This document shows positions 32,559 to 39,393 of a stretch of DNA of 39,393 nucleotides, piece by piece (positions within the stretch are counted from its first letter, which is position 1; each line of letters opens with the position of its first letter). The notes below the pieces were generated by a model. The model made no database searches. It worked only from the letters and a program-made list of their open reading frames with translations, and had not been told where the DNA came from. The stretch is from Siccirubricoccus soli (GTDB lineage: Bacteria > Pseudomonadota > Alphaproteobacteria > Acetobacterales > Acetobacteraceae). The stretch is from assembly GCF_024178315.1 (NCBI RefSeq), contig NZ_JAMZIK010000121.1:1-39393 (forward strand), written 5' to 3'. The translations under genes were made by a program, and so were the position numbers.

Positions 32559-33799
32559 CCGGGTGCTGCCAGCAGCAGCCGGTTCAACCCTTCCATCGTG
32601 GTCCTCAGCGCCGCCATGTCCCGCCAGAACGCCTCGCGCGGCGTGCCGTTCGCCGCCAGCTCGTCGGCGATCTCGCCAAGGCGGCGCCGGCCATCCACCC
32701 GCTGCAGGATGGCGGCGGCGAGGCGCGGCATGGGGCGGATGACGCGCAACCCGTCGAAGGTGACAGCGAGGGTACCGTCGCGCGGCAGCCCCTTGGCAAG
32801 GCTGGGGCCATCCATCTCCCGCAGCACCGGGATGGCCTCCGGGTCCTCCCAGGGGCGGGTGGGCTCGGGGTCCTCGGCGCGGACGGCATAGACGATGTGG
32901 ATGCCCATATTGCCGGTGATGCTCTCCGCCAGGGCGGCGCGCTGGAGGGGGGGGAGGGCGGCGGTGCGGGCGCGGAGCCTCGGGTCGCTGAGATAGGCGT
33001 CCGGGTCGTAGCGCACCGGCTCCACCCAGCAGGCGGGGCGGAGGCCGGCCTCGGCCAGCAGCGCGGCGAAGGCCGGCACGGTGAAGGCGGTGTCGCGCGG
33101 GTTCAGCAGCAGGTCGTAGAGCCCGGCATCGCCGCCGGAGATGTGGTCGGTGAGCCAGGGGTTGCGGCGCAGCCAGGCGGTCTCCGGCACCTGCTTCCAG
33201 AGCCGCCGCGCCGCCTCCACCCGCTGGGCCGGCGGCTCCCCCGGCGGCGCCAGCAGGCGGAGCGCGTCCTGCAGCATGTAGACGCCGGTGCGGCCATGCG
33301 GCGCATAGACCATGAGGCCGAGGCCGCCGCCCGGGGCAAGGACGGAAACCAGGGATTTCAGCCCCGCCAGCGGATCCGGCAGGTGGTGCAGCACGCCGCA
33401 GCAATCGATGTAGTCGAAGGGGCCGAGGCCGCTCTCGGGAAGCTCCAGCAGCGAGCCCTCGACGAAGCGGATATTGTCCAGCTTGCGGGCGGCGGCGCGC
33501 GCCTCGGCGATGCGGCGGGCGGCGGCGCTGCGGTCCAGCCAGGTGACCTCGCCCGGGCGGCCGGCGGCGGCGAGGTGCTGGGCGAGCATGATGGTGCCAT
33601 CCCCGGTGCCGCCGCCGGCGACCAGGGCGCGGAGCGGCTGGCTGGTGGGGCGGCGGGCGCCGAAGATCCAATGATCCACTTCCCGCAGATGGCTGGGGCT
33701 GCCGACGATGAGCCGCTTCGCCTCGTCCCGCGGGTCGCGTTCCGGGTAGGGGTAGGCCTCGTATTGGGCGGCGAGGCGGGCATCGGTGGCGTCGGTCAT
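32555..33799 (-). CDS. Class I SAM-dependent methyltransferase
   Basis: A 414-residue protein. An N-terminal block QYEAYPYPERDPRDEAKRL precedes the Rossmann domain. SAM motif I is LVAGGGTGDGTIMLA near residues 58-72, acidic Asp follows at TWLD, and IDCCGVLHHL is a motif IV region. The C-terminal 150 or so residues have no motif I recognise and end in a helical, winged-helix-like segment (RLGEIADELAANGTPREAFW). The substrate is unknown. ATG 33799 is the best family start, although it lacks a strong ribosome binding site. The stop overlaps the YdcF start by four bases. Confidence 0.87.
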   Translation of the reverse strand: MTDATDARLAAQYEAYPYPERDPRDEAKRLIVGSPSHLREVDHWIFGARRPTSQPLRALVAGGGTGDGTIMLAQHLAAAGRPGEVTWLDRSAAARRIAEARAAARKLDNIRFVEGSLLELPESGLGPFDYIDCCGVLHHLPDPLAGLKSLVSVLAPGGGLGLMVYAPHGRTGVYMLQDALRLLAPPGEPPAQRVEAARRLWKQVPETAWLRRNPWLTDHISGGDAGLYDLLLNPRDTAFTVPAFAALLAEAGLRPACWVEPVRYDPDAYLSDPRLRARTAALPPLQRAALAESITGNMGIHIVYAVRAEDPEPTRPWEDPEAIPVLREMDGPSLAKGLPRDGTLAVTFDGLRVIRPMPRLAAAILQRVDGRRRLGEIADELAANGTPREAFWRDMAALRTTMEGLNRLLLAAPG

Positions 33800-34155
33800 G
33801 GCGGGGTGCATAGAGCAGGCGGGGGGAAAGGCCAGGGGCGGCCCGATACCGGTGAGGCGCCGAAGGCGGCGTCCTGGTCGGCGAAGGTATCCTGTGGGCC
33901 GGCAAAGGCCGGGAGGAGGGCATCCGCCCGCCAAGCGCCGGGGTCAGGCCCCTCGCCAGCGAAGGCGCTTTGCAGCGCCTTCGACACTGTCGAACGCGAC
34001 CATTCGCGGGGGCCATGGGATGGTGTACGCGCCAAGGATGCCGCAGCGGCATCGCGCTCCGCGCGGCTGCGTCCTTGACACGCACACCACCCTATGGCTG
34101 GGCATCGAGATGCGCCCGGACGCAACGGCGTCCCTTGGCCGGAGGGCAGGACGGG
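33800..34155. other. Intergenic region between the methyltransferase and YunG-like genes
   Basis: About 355 bases. It contains a perfect hairpin GAAGGCGC/GCGCCTTC with loop TTTGCA near 33960-33981 and a perfect TTGACA at 34075-34080 without a matching -10 at 16-18 bases. No gene with family features was seen. Confidence 0.5.
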
Positions 34156-34527
34156 ATGGCGAAAGGCTTCGACGTCCAGGCAGCGCTCGCCCGGCTGCAC
34201 CGCGCCTGGTCAGCCGCAACCAGCACGACATGGCGGCCGGAGGCGCCGGCCCTCGGCCAATGCTCCGTCACCGCCCTGCTGCTGCAGGACCGTTTCGGCG
34301 GCGAGATCCTGCAGGCCCCTACCCCCTGGGGCCCGCATTTCTACAACCGCATCGAAGGCGCCAGGCAGGACCTCACCGCCGCCCAATTCGCCGCCATGGG
34401 CGCCGCGGTGCCGCCCTATCCGGACCACCCCGCCAGCCGGGCCGAGGCGCTGGCGGATACCAGCCCCGCGCAATACGCAGCCCTTCGCCAAGCCTGGGAT
34501 GCGGCAAGGGAACGACCCGAGGAATGA
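34156..34527 (+). CDS. YunG-like protein
   Basis: A 123-residue small protein. The central stretch GQCSVTALLLQDRFGGEIL followed by WGPHFYNRIEG and DLTAAQF matches the layout of the YunG family from Bacillus and other bacteria, whose function is not established. The Cys and His residues recall a papain-like fold, but this is inference. ATG 34156 follows GGAGGGCAGGACGGG. The frame extends further upstream without family features. The gene lies 50 bases upstream of the IalB-like gene on the same strand. Confidence 0.78.
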   Translation: MAKGFDVQAALARLHRAWSAATSTTWRPEAPALGQCSVTALLLQDRFGGEILQAPTPWGPHFYNRIEGARQDLTAAQFAAMGAAVPPYPDHPASRAEALADTSPAQYAALRQAWDAARERPEE

Positions 34528-34576
34528 CATCTCGCCGCGGTTGCCCCGGGGGGTCCCCGCCCGTATCTACCGCGGT

Positions 34577-35065
34577 ATGCGCCCGTTCTTCCGCCCTGCC
34601 CTGCTTGCCGCCCTGCTCCTGACGCCGCTCTCCGGCCAGGCGCAACAGGCCCAGCCGCGCCGGCTGGGCGATTTCCAGTCCTGGACCGCCGCCGCCATCG
34701 GCCAGGGCGCGCAGAAGGTCTGCTACGCCTTCACCCGCGCCGGCCGCCAGGGCCCCATGCTCACCGTCACCCACCGCAACGGCTCCCGCGACGAGGTGAC
34801 GATCGCCGGCGGCCACGCCTACCCCCGCAACGCCCCGGACGTGAAGGTGGCCGTCGGCCAGACCAGCCTGGACTTCTACACCGCGGACCGCACCGCCGCG
34901 GCGCGGGACGGCACGGCGGCGGTACGCGCCTTCCGCAACGGGCGGGACGCGGTGGCCAAGGGCCCCGGCCCGCACGGCCGCGGCGAGAGCACCGAGACCT
35001 TCCCCCTGGCCGGCTTCGGCGCCGCCTATGACGCGATTTCCCGCGAATGCCCGGCGAGACGATGA
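34577..35065 (+). CDS. Invasion-associated locus B (IalB) family protein
   Basis: A 162-residue secreted protein with a signal peptide ([20 protein letters not shown], cut near AQAQQ). The mature domain shows [45 protein letters not shown] and the C-terminal [14 protein letters not shown], characteristic of the IalB family. Two cysteines, in VCYA and RECP, probably form the family disulfide. IalB is associated with erythrocyte invasion in Bartonella, but homologues are widespread in free-living alphaproteobacteria and their role is unknown. ATG 34577 has a weak site. The stop overlaps the rlmN start by four bases, so the genes are coupled. Confidence 0.86.
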   Translation: MRPFFRPALLAALLLTPLSGQAQQAQPRRLGDFQSWTAAAIGQGAQKVCYAFTRAGRQGPMLTVTHRNGSRDEVTIAGGHAYPRNAPDVKVAVGQTSLDFYTADRTAAARDGTAAVRAFRNGRDAVAKGPGPHGRGESTETFPLAGFGAAYDAISRECPARR

Positions 35066-36252
35066 ACGCCCTGACCCCCTCCCCCTCCGCCGCCGAGCTG
35101 ACCAGCGCCGAGCGCGACCGCATCCTGGCGAAATCCGCCATCTTCAACCCGCCGCCGCCGGTGCTGCCGGATGGCAGGCGGGAGCTGGTCGGCCTCTCGC
35201 GCGAGGAGCTGACGGCGGAAATGCTGGCGATGGGCGAGAAGCCCTTCCGCGCCAAGCAGCTCTGGCACTGGATCTACCACCAGGGCGTGACGGATTTCGC
35301 CGCCATGTCCTCCATCGCCGCGCCGCTGCGGGCGAAGCTGGCGGAGCGCTTCGTCATCGGCCGGCCGGAGGTGGCGCTGGCCCAGACCAGCAAGGACGAG
35401 ACGCGGAAATGGCTGTTCCGCTGGCGGGACGGCCAGCAGGTGGAAACGGTCTATATCCCGGACCCGGAGGAGGATCGCGGCGCCGTCTGCATCTCCACCC
35501 AGGTCGGCTGCACCCTCTCCTGCCGCTTCTGCCACACCGGCACCCAGAAGCTGGTGCGCAACCTCGGCGCCGCCGAGATCGTCGGCCAGTTCATGGCGGC
35601 GCGGGACGCCTATGGCGAATGGCCGAGCCCGAAGGACGACGTGCCGCGGCGGCTCTCCACCATCGTCGTCATGGGCATGGGCGAGCCGCTGTACAACTAC
35701 GAGAACACCGCGAAGGCGCTGCGCATCATCATGGATGCGGAGGGCATCGGCCTGTCGCGGCGGCGCATCACCCTCTCCACCTCCGGCGTGGTGCCGATGA
35801 TGGATCGCTGCGGGCAGGAGCTGGGGGTGAACCTCGCCGTCTCCCTGCATGCCGTGACGGATGAGCTGCGCGACGAGATCGTGCCGCTGAACCGGAAATA
35901 CCCGATCGCCGAGCTGCTGGCCGCCTGCCGCCGCTACCCCGGCGCCAGCAATGCCCGCCGCATCACCTTCGAATACGTCATGCTGCGCGGCGTGAACGAC
36001 TCGGAGGCGGAGGCGCGGGAGCTGGTGCGGCTGCTACGCGGCCTGCCGGCCAAGGTGAACCTCATCCCCTTCAACCCCTGGCCGGGCAGCCCCTACCAGA
36101 CCAGCACGCATGAGCAGACGGCGAAATTCGCCGCCATCCTGAACGAGGCCGGCTATTCCAGCCCGATCCGCCGGCCGCGCGGGCGGGATATTTTGGCCGC
36201 CTGCGGGCAGCTGAAGACGGAGGGAGAGCGGCTCCGGCGCGCGCCGGCCTGA
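35062..36252 (+). CDS. rlmN: Dual-specificity 23S rRNA/tRNA methyltransferase RlmN
   Basis: A 396-residue radical SAM methyltransferase that adds a methyl at C2 of adenine 2503 of 23S rRNA and of A37 in some tRNAs. The cluster motif is CTLSCRFC (Cys150, Cys154, Cys157), in [18 protein letters not shown]. The C-terminal catalytic cysteine is at about residue 381 in [10 protein letters not shown], and Cys143 lies near the N-terminal cysteine found in E. coli RlmN. The MGMGEPL and SLHA motifs are intact. ATG 35062 overlaps the IalB-like stop (ATGA) and so is chosen over ATG 35047. It ends the plus-strand unit. Confidence 0.95.
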   Translation: MNALTPSPSAAELTSAERDRILAKSAIFNPPPPVLPDGRRELVGLSREELTAEMLAMGEKPFRAKQLWHWIYHQGVTDFAAMSSIAAPLRAKLAERFVIGRPEVALAQTSKDETRKWLFRWRDGQQVETVYIPDPEEDRGAVCISTQVGCTLSCRFCHTGTQKLVRNLGAAEIVGQFMAARDAYGEWPSPKDDVPRRLSTIVVMGMGEPLYNYENTAKALRIIMDAEGIGLSRRRITLSTSGVVPMMDRCGQELGVNLAVSLHAVTDELRDEIVPLNRKYPIAELLAACRRYPGASNARRITFEYVMLRGVNDSEAEARELVRLLRGLPAKVNLIPFNPWPGSPYQTSTHEQTAKFAAILNEAGYSSPIRRPRGRDILAACGQLKTEGERLRRAPA

Positions 36253-36369
36253 CCCCCGCGCCTCATCCCGGCCGCGACGTGCCGGCCGGTGCCGGTCCAC
36301 GGGCGCACAGCCACCACGCCAACTCTGCGCGATACCGGCCCGGAACGCCGGGACGTTCCGGTTCGGACA

Positions 36370-38446
36370 TCAGTACTGCAGGTCCCGCGTGGTGAAGGGC
36401 CGCGCCGGCGCGCCGCCCAGGATCCGCCGCAGGATGGAGTTCAGCGTGTCCGCGTCATTGTCGAAGCCGCCATGGCTGTTGCTGCGGGACGGGCCGAGCC
36501 CGGCCGGCGGCGTCGCCCCGGCCACCACCAGCGTCGGCTCCAGCAGCGCCCGCAGCGCGGGCTCCACCTTCGGCCCCTCGGGGACCGGGCGGATGAACTT
36601 CTCCATGCCGAGGATCGGCGTCGCCCGCCGCGCCTCGAAGGCGTTGCTCACCAGGTAGAGCAGCGACTTGCCGTAGGGCCCCACGGTGTCGTCGCGTTCG
36701 CCCTGGTCGCTCAGCACATAGGTGTCCGGCACCGGGCATTTGCCGGCCTCGATCAGCGGCCGCAGGGTCGCGTTGAACAGCTCCACGGTGATCGCCGGCG
36801 CCATCAGGTGCAGCGAGGCCAGGGGCACGCCGGAATCCAGCAGAAGCTGCATCGCGTGGGCCGCGTAGATGCTGCCGGCGCTGTGCGCCACCACATGCAG
36901 CTCCCAGCCCTGCGCCGCCCGGCCGCCCCCCGCCGCGGCGAGGGCGGAGCGCACCTCCCGCAGCATGATCCGCATCGCCCCCGTCTCCCCCACCGAGGAG
37001 AGCCGGGCATTCTCCTTCATCTCCCGCCACATCGCGCCGCCAAGCCCGGCGGCGGTGAGCTCGAGCGAAAGGTCCTTGCCCTCGATCAGCCCGTCGCGCA
37101 GCCGGCGCAGCCAGTCGGCGGCGCCGGCGGCGCGCTCATCGGCCTTGGTGAAGACATCCTCGATCATGCCGCGGATCGATTCCGCCGCGCCGGATTCCCA
37201 ACATGATGTGCAGCGGGTAGACTTGGTTCTCCAGCAGCACGTCCCTGAAGGCGACGACGCGCCGCGCCGCCGCCGCCTCGTCATTCAGCCCGCCATGCAG
37301 GTAGAGCATGACGCGCCGCCGCTTCCACTCGGCCGCGGCGGCGGGAATGGTCTCATGGAACAGCCGGTGGACGTCGGCCTCGGTCGTCCAGTAGTCGCCG
37401 GACCGCGACAGCTCCCCGTTATTCGCCACATCCACCACGAAGGGGCGGATCGCCGACAGCGGGATGGCGGCGGCGGCGCGGGCCAGGCCCTTGGTCGTGT
37501 CGCCGAGCCCGGCATCCCAGAGGTCGAGGGCGAGCGGCACGCCGAGCTGCGCCACCCAGACATCGGTGGCGTGCAGCAGGTAGTCCTCATAGGGCAGCAG
37601 GGCAAAGCCGTCCCGGCCCCAGCCCGGCCCCCAGGAATTCTGGATGATGAAGCCGTCCCGGGTATAGCCGACGATCGCCACCGCATGGCCGGACCTGGCG
37701 CGGTCCTTGCGCTGGATGACCGGGAGTCGGCGGCTGCGGCGGCGGCCGCCATGCTCATAGGCCACCGTCCGGGTCTCCGGCCCCGGGGCGAACCAGCCCT
37801 CATGCACCATCACCGTGCAGAAGAGGATGCCGACCTCGGCCAGCGCCGCATGCATGTCCCGCACCTCGCGGTGCATCACCCGGTAGAAGGCGCCGCCCGG
37901 GGCGCCGCGGGCCTTTTCGCCGATCTTCGGGGTCAGGTGCTCCGGCCCGTGCCGGTTGGCCGGCCAGTGGGCTTCGGGGCAGACGCCGTGGCGCACCCAG
38001 CCGAGCATGGCGCCGCGGGCCGAGGAGCCTTCGTACTCCTCGCCGGGCCATTCGTCGTAGCGCCGCGCCATCTCGTACAGCATGCGCGGGCTCACCGGCA
38101 GGCGCGGGTCCCTGGCGCCCTGCGGCAGGCGCTGCGCCAGGTGGTAATTCACCACCGCCGCCAGGGCGAAGCCGGTGCAGGCGCCGTCCTGCCCCTGATC
38201 GAGGATCATCGGCACCAGATCGCAATTCACGAGCTGGTCGGGCAGCGGGCCGAGCCGCGGCTGGTAGGGCCAGTCGCGGATGTCGATGCGGTCCGGCATG
38301 GCGTCCAGCTTCGGCCGGCCCGGGGCCTTGCCGGCTTCCGGCCCGGTCGGGCCGGGGCGGCGGCGCTCGCGGGCCACCGGGCGCGTGGTCTTGGGGCCGG
38401 GTTCGGCCGCCTCCGGGTCGCGGCGGCGTCGGGCGGGGCTGGCCAT
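36370..38446 (-). pseudogene. C1 (papain-like) peptidase fused to an alpha/beta hydrolase-like domain, frameshifted
   Basis: Two frames join into one protein of about 690 residues. Frame one, from ATG 38446 (GGGAGA upstream), encodes a Pro/Arg-rich head (1-50), then a papain-like domain with Cys90 in DQGQDGACTGFAL, His254 in GHAVAIVGY and Asn270 in NSWGPGWG. It then runs LYLHGGLNDE and ...YPLHIM. Frame two carries WESGAAESIRGMIEDVF, the AHSAGSIYAAHAM nucleophile elbow, and later SHGGFD. At 37200-37201 one extra T on the minus strand (ATGTTGGG) breaks the frame; removing it restores HIMWES. The second domain has a Ser-Asp-His set in typical order. It could be real decay, assembly error or recoding; no slippery heptamer is apparent. 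No signal peptide is seen, and the cellular role is unknown. Confidence 0.85.
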
Positions 38447-38533
38447 CGGACGTCTCCCTGGGCGGCGCCTGGCCGCGGGGGAAGCCTAGCCCGCCCGGAA
38501 TGCCCGGAGAGAGACTTCCGTTACAGCGGCCCC

Positions 38534-39393
38534 CTACTCCGCCGTTGCCCCGCTCTCCCGCACCACCCGGGTCCACAGCTCCACCTCGCTGGCCAAGTAG
38601 GCGGCGTAATCCGCCACGCTGCCGCCGGTGGGCCGCGCCCCCTGCTGCGCCAGCTTGGCCCGCACCTCCGGGTCCGCCAGCGCCGCGTTCACCGCCGCAT
38701 TCACCCGGGCGATCGCCGCCGGCGGCGAGCCGGCCGGCGCCATGATCCCCTGCCAGGCGCCGAGGTCGAAGCCCGGCGGCGTCAGCCCCGCCTCCGCCAT
38801 GCTCGGCACCTCCGGCAGCAGGGGAGAGCGTTCGGCGCTGCTGACCGCGATGGCCCGCACCCGGTTGTCCTGCACCACCGGCAGGGCGGTCACCAGCGTG
38901 TCGCTGGTGAATTGCACATTGCCCGCCGCCGTGTCCGTCAGCGCCGCGGCGGTGCCGCGATAGGGCACATGCACCGCCTCCGCCCCGATATGCCGCAGCA
39001 CCAGGAAGGTGACGAGGTGCGAGATGTTGCCGATGCCGCCGGAGGAGTAGGACAGCTTCCCCGGATTGGCCTTCACCCAGGCGACGAAGCCCGCCGGGTC
39101 GCGCGGCGGCATCGCCGGGTTCACCACCAGCACCAGGGGCGAGGCGGCGGTCAGCGCCACCGGCGCCAGATCCTTCAGCACGTCGTAGGACAGCCGCCGG
39201 TACAGCGCGCGGGAGATGGCGATGGAGGAGGTGTTGTAGAGCAGCGTATGGCCATCCGCCTCGGACTTCGCCACCGCCTCGGCGGCGATGTTGCCATTGG
39301 CGCCGCCGCGATTCTCCACCACCACCGGCTGGCCCAGCTCCCGCCCCATGCGCTCGGCCAGGATGCGCGCCACCACATCGGTGGGGCCGCCGG
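38534..39393 (-). CDS. Bug/TctC family substrate-binding protein (partial, 5' end outside window)
   Basis: A partial periplasmic binding protein whose N-terminus lies beyond the window. The visible start reads GGPTDVVARILAERMG, part of the conserved first motif, then VVENRGGANGNIAAE and LSYSSGGIGNISHL. The C-terminus WTRVVRESGATAE has the usual position. It is a distant paralogue of the TctC gene at 22499. No TctAB transporter genes are adjacent, and the ligand is unknown. The downstream peptidase gene begins 88 bases after its stop on the same strand, so the two need not be linked. Confidence 0.92.
   Translation of the reverse strand, partial: GGPTDVVARILAERMGRELGQPVVVENRGGANGNIAAEAVAKSEADGHTLLYNTSSIAISRALYRRLSYDVLKDLAPVALTAASPLVLVVNPAMPPRDPAGFVAWVKANPGKLSYSSGGIGNISHLVTFLVLRHIGAEAVHVPYRGTAAALTDTAAGNVQFTSDTLVTALPVVQDNRVRAIAVSSAERSPLLPEVPSMAEAGLTPPGFDLGAWQGIMAPAGSPPAAIARVNAAVNAALADPEVRAKLAQQGARPTGGSVADYAAYLASEVELWTRVVRESGATAE

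Noticed and set aside
34075-34080. Perfect TTGACA ahead of the YunG-like gene
   Set aside because: No -10-like hexamer lies at 16-18 bases, so a promoter call is unsupported.
31932-34085. Very long open minus-strand frame across the YdcF and methyltransferase genes
   Set aside because: Only its last part has family features. The rest is the wrong frame of the methyltransferase, with Arg/Pro-rich text typical of a shadow reading in GC-rich DNA.
1-39393. tRNA, rRNA, CRISPR array, transposase or phage genes
   Set aside because: None was recognised on either strand, so the hairpin repeats do not have a visible partner transposase in this window.

Overview
The window is GC-rich chromosomal DNA with densely packed housekeeping genes and no plasmid, phage or transposase genes. 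The protein repertoire points to an alphaproteobacterium of the Acetobacteraceae, most like Roseomonas: Bug/TctC-type solute-binding proteins, an IalB-like protein, argD-argF-hslO order, System I cytochrome c maturation and an EcfG-like promoter. This placement is inferred from gene content and protein style, not from a database search.

Layout. 1-2224: two glycosyltransferase-fold genes (TIGR04282/TIGR04283 types, the first cut by the window edge) divergent from a PA0069-type radical SAM gene. 2435-5922 (minus): a cupin, a small membrane protein, fabG and fabD. 6339-7264 (minus): a TRIC/UPF0126 membrane protein behind a tandem glycine riboswitch with a recognisable promoter. 7362-12053 (minus): RidA, a lipoprotein, hslO, argF and argD. 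12311-15093 (minus): PRC-barrel protein, Rieske protein, GFA enzyme, AAA ATPase and EVE protein. 15177-20921 (plus): the cytochrome c maturation operon ccmC-D-E-F-G-H-I; ccmA and ccmB are not adjacent. 21384-25406: an asparaginase-family enzyme lacking key residues, convergent with a TctC protein and lepA. 25503-28378: a DUF1194 remnant, a YciE/YciF ferritin-like gene with an EcfG-like promoter, a prolyl iminopeptidase and a zinc-ribbon protein. 28689-31704 (plus): a Zur-box-controlled metal-binding protein, endonuclease V and cysteine synthase. 31932-33799 (minus): a YdcF protein coupled to a methyltransferase. 34156-36252 (plus): YunG-like, IalB-like and rlmN genes. 36370-39393 (minus): a frameshifted papain-like peptidase/hydrolase fusion and a second TctC protein running off the end.

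The most striking non-coding content is a set of structured repeats. Three families (B, C and D below), eleven copies in all, each begin just downstream of a stop codon and read in the direction of the gene they follow. Each carries two or more strong hairpins. One copy was absorbed in frame into the 5' end of ccmH, and another, a mirror-symmetric four-hairpin block, splits ccmE from ccmF and abuts the ccmF ribosome binding site. A fourth family (A) shows compensatory arm changes around a conserved 12-nt loop. A fifth (E) is a tandem palindrome covering the ccmC stop codon.

Regulation visible in the sequence: glycine sensing for the TRIC protein, Zur-type zinc repression at a probably leaderless metal-binding protein, and general stress control of the ferritin-like gene. 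No tRNA, rRNA or CRISPR array was found.
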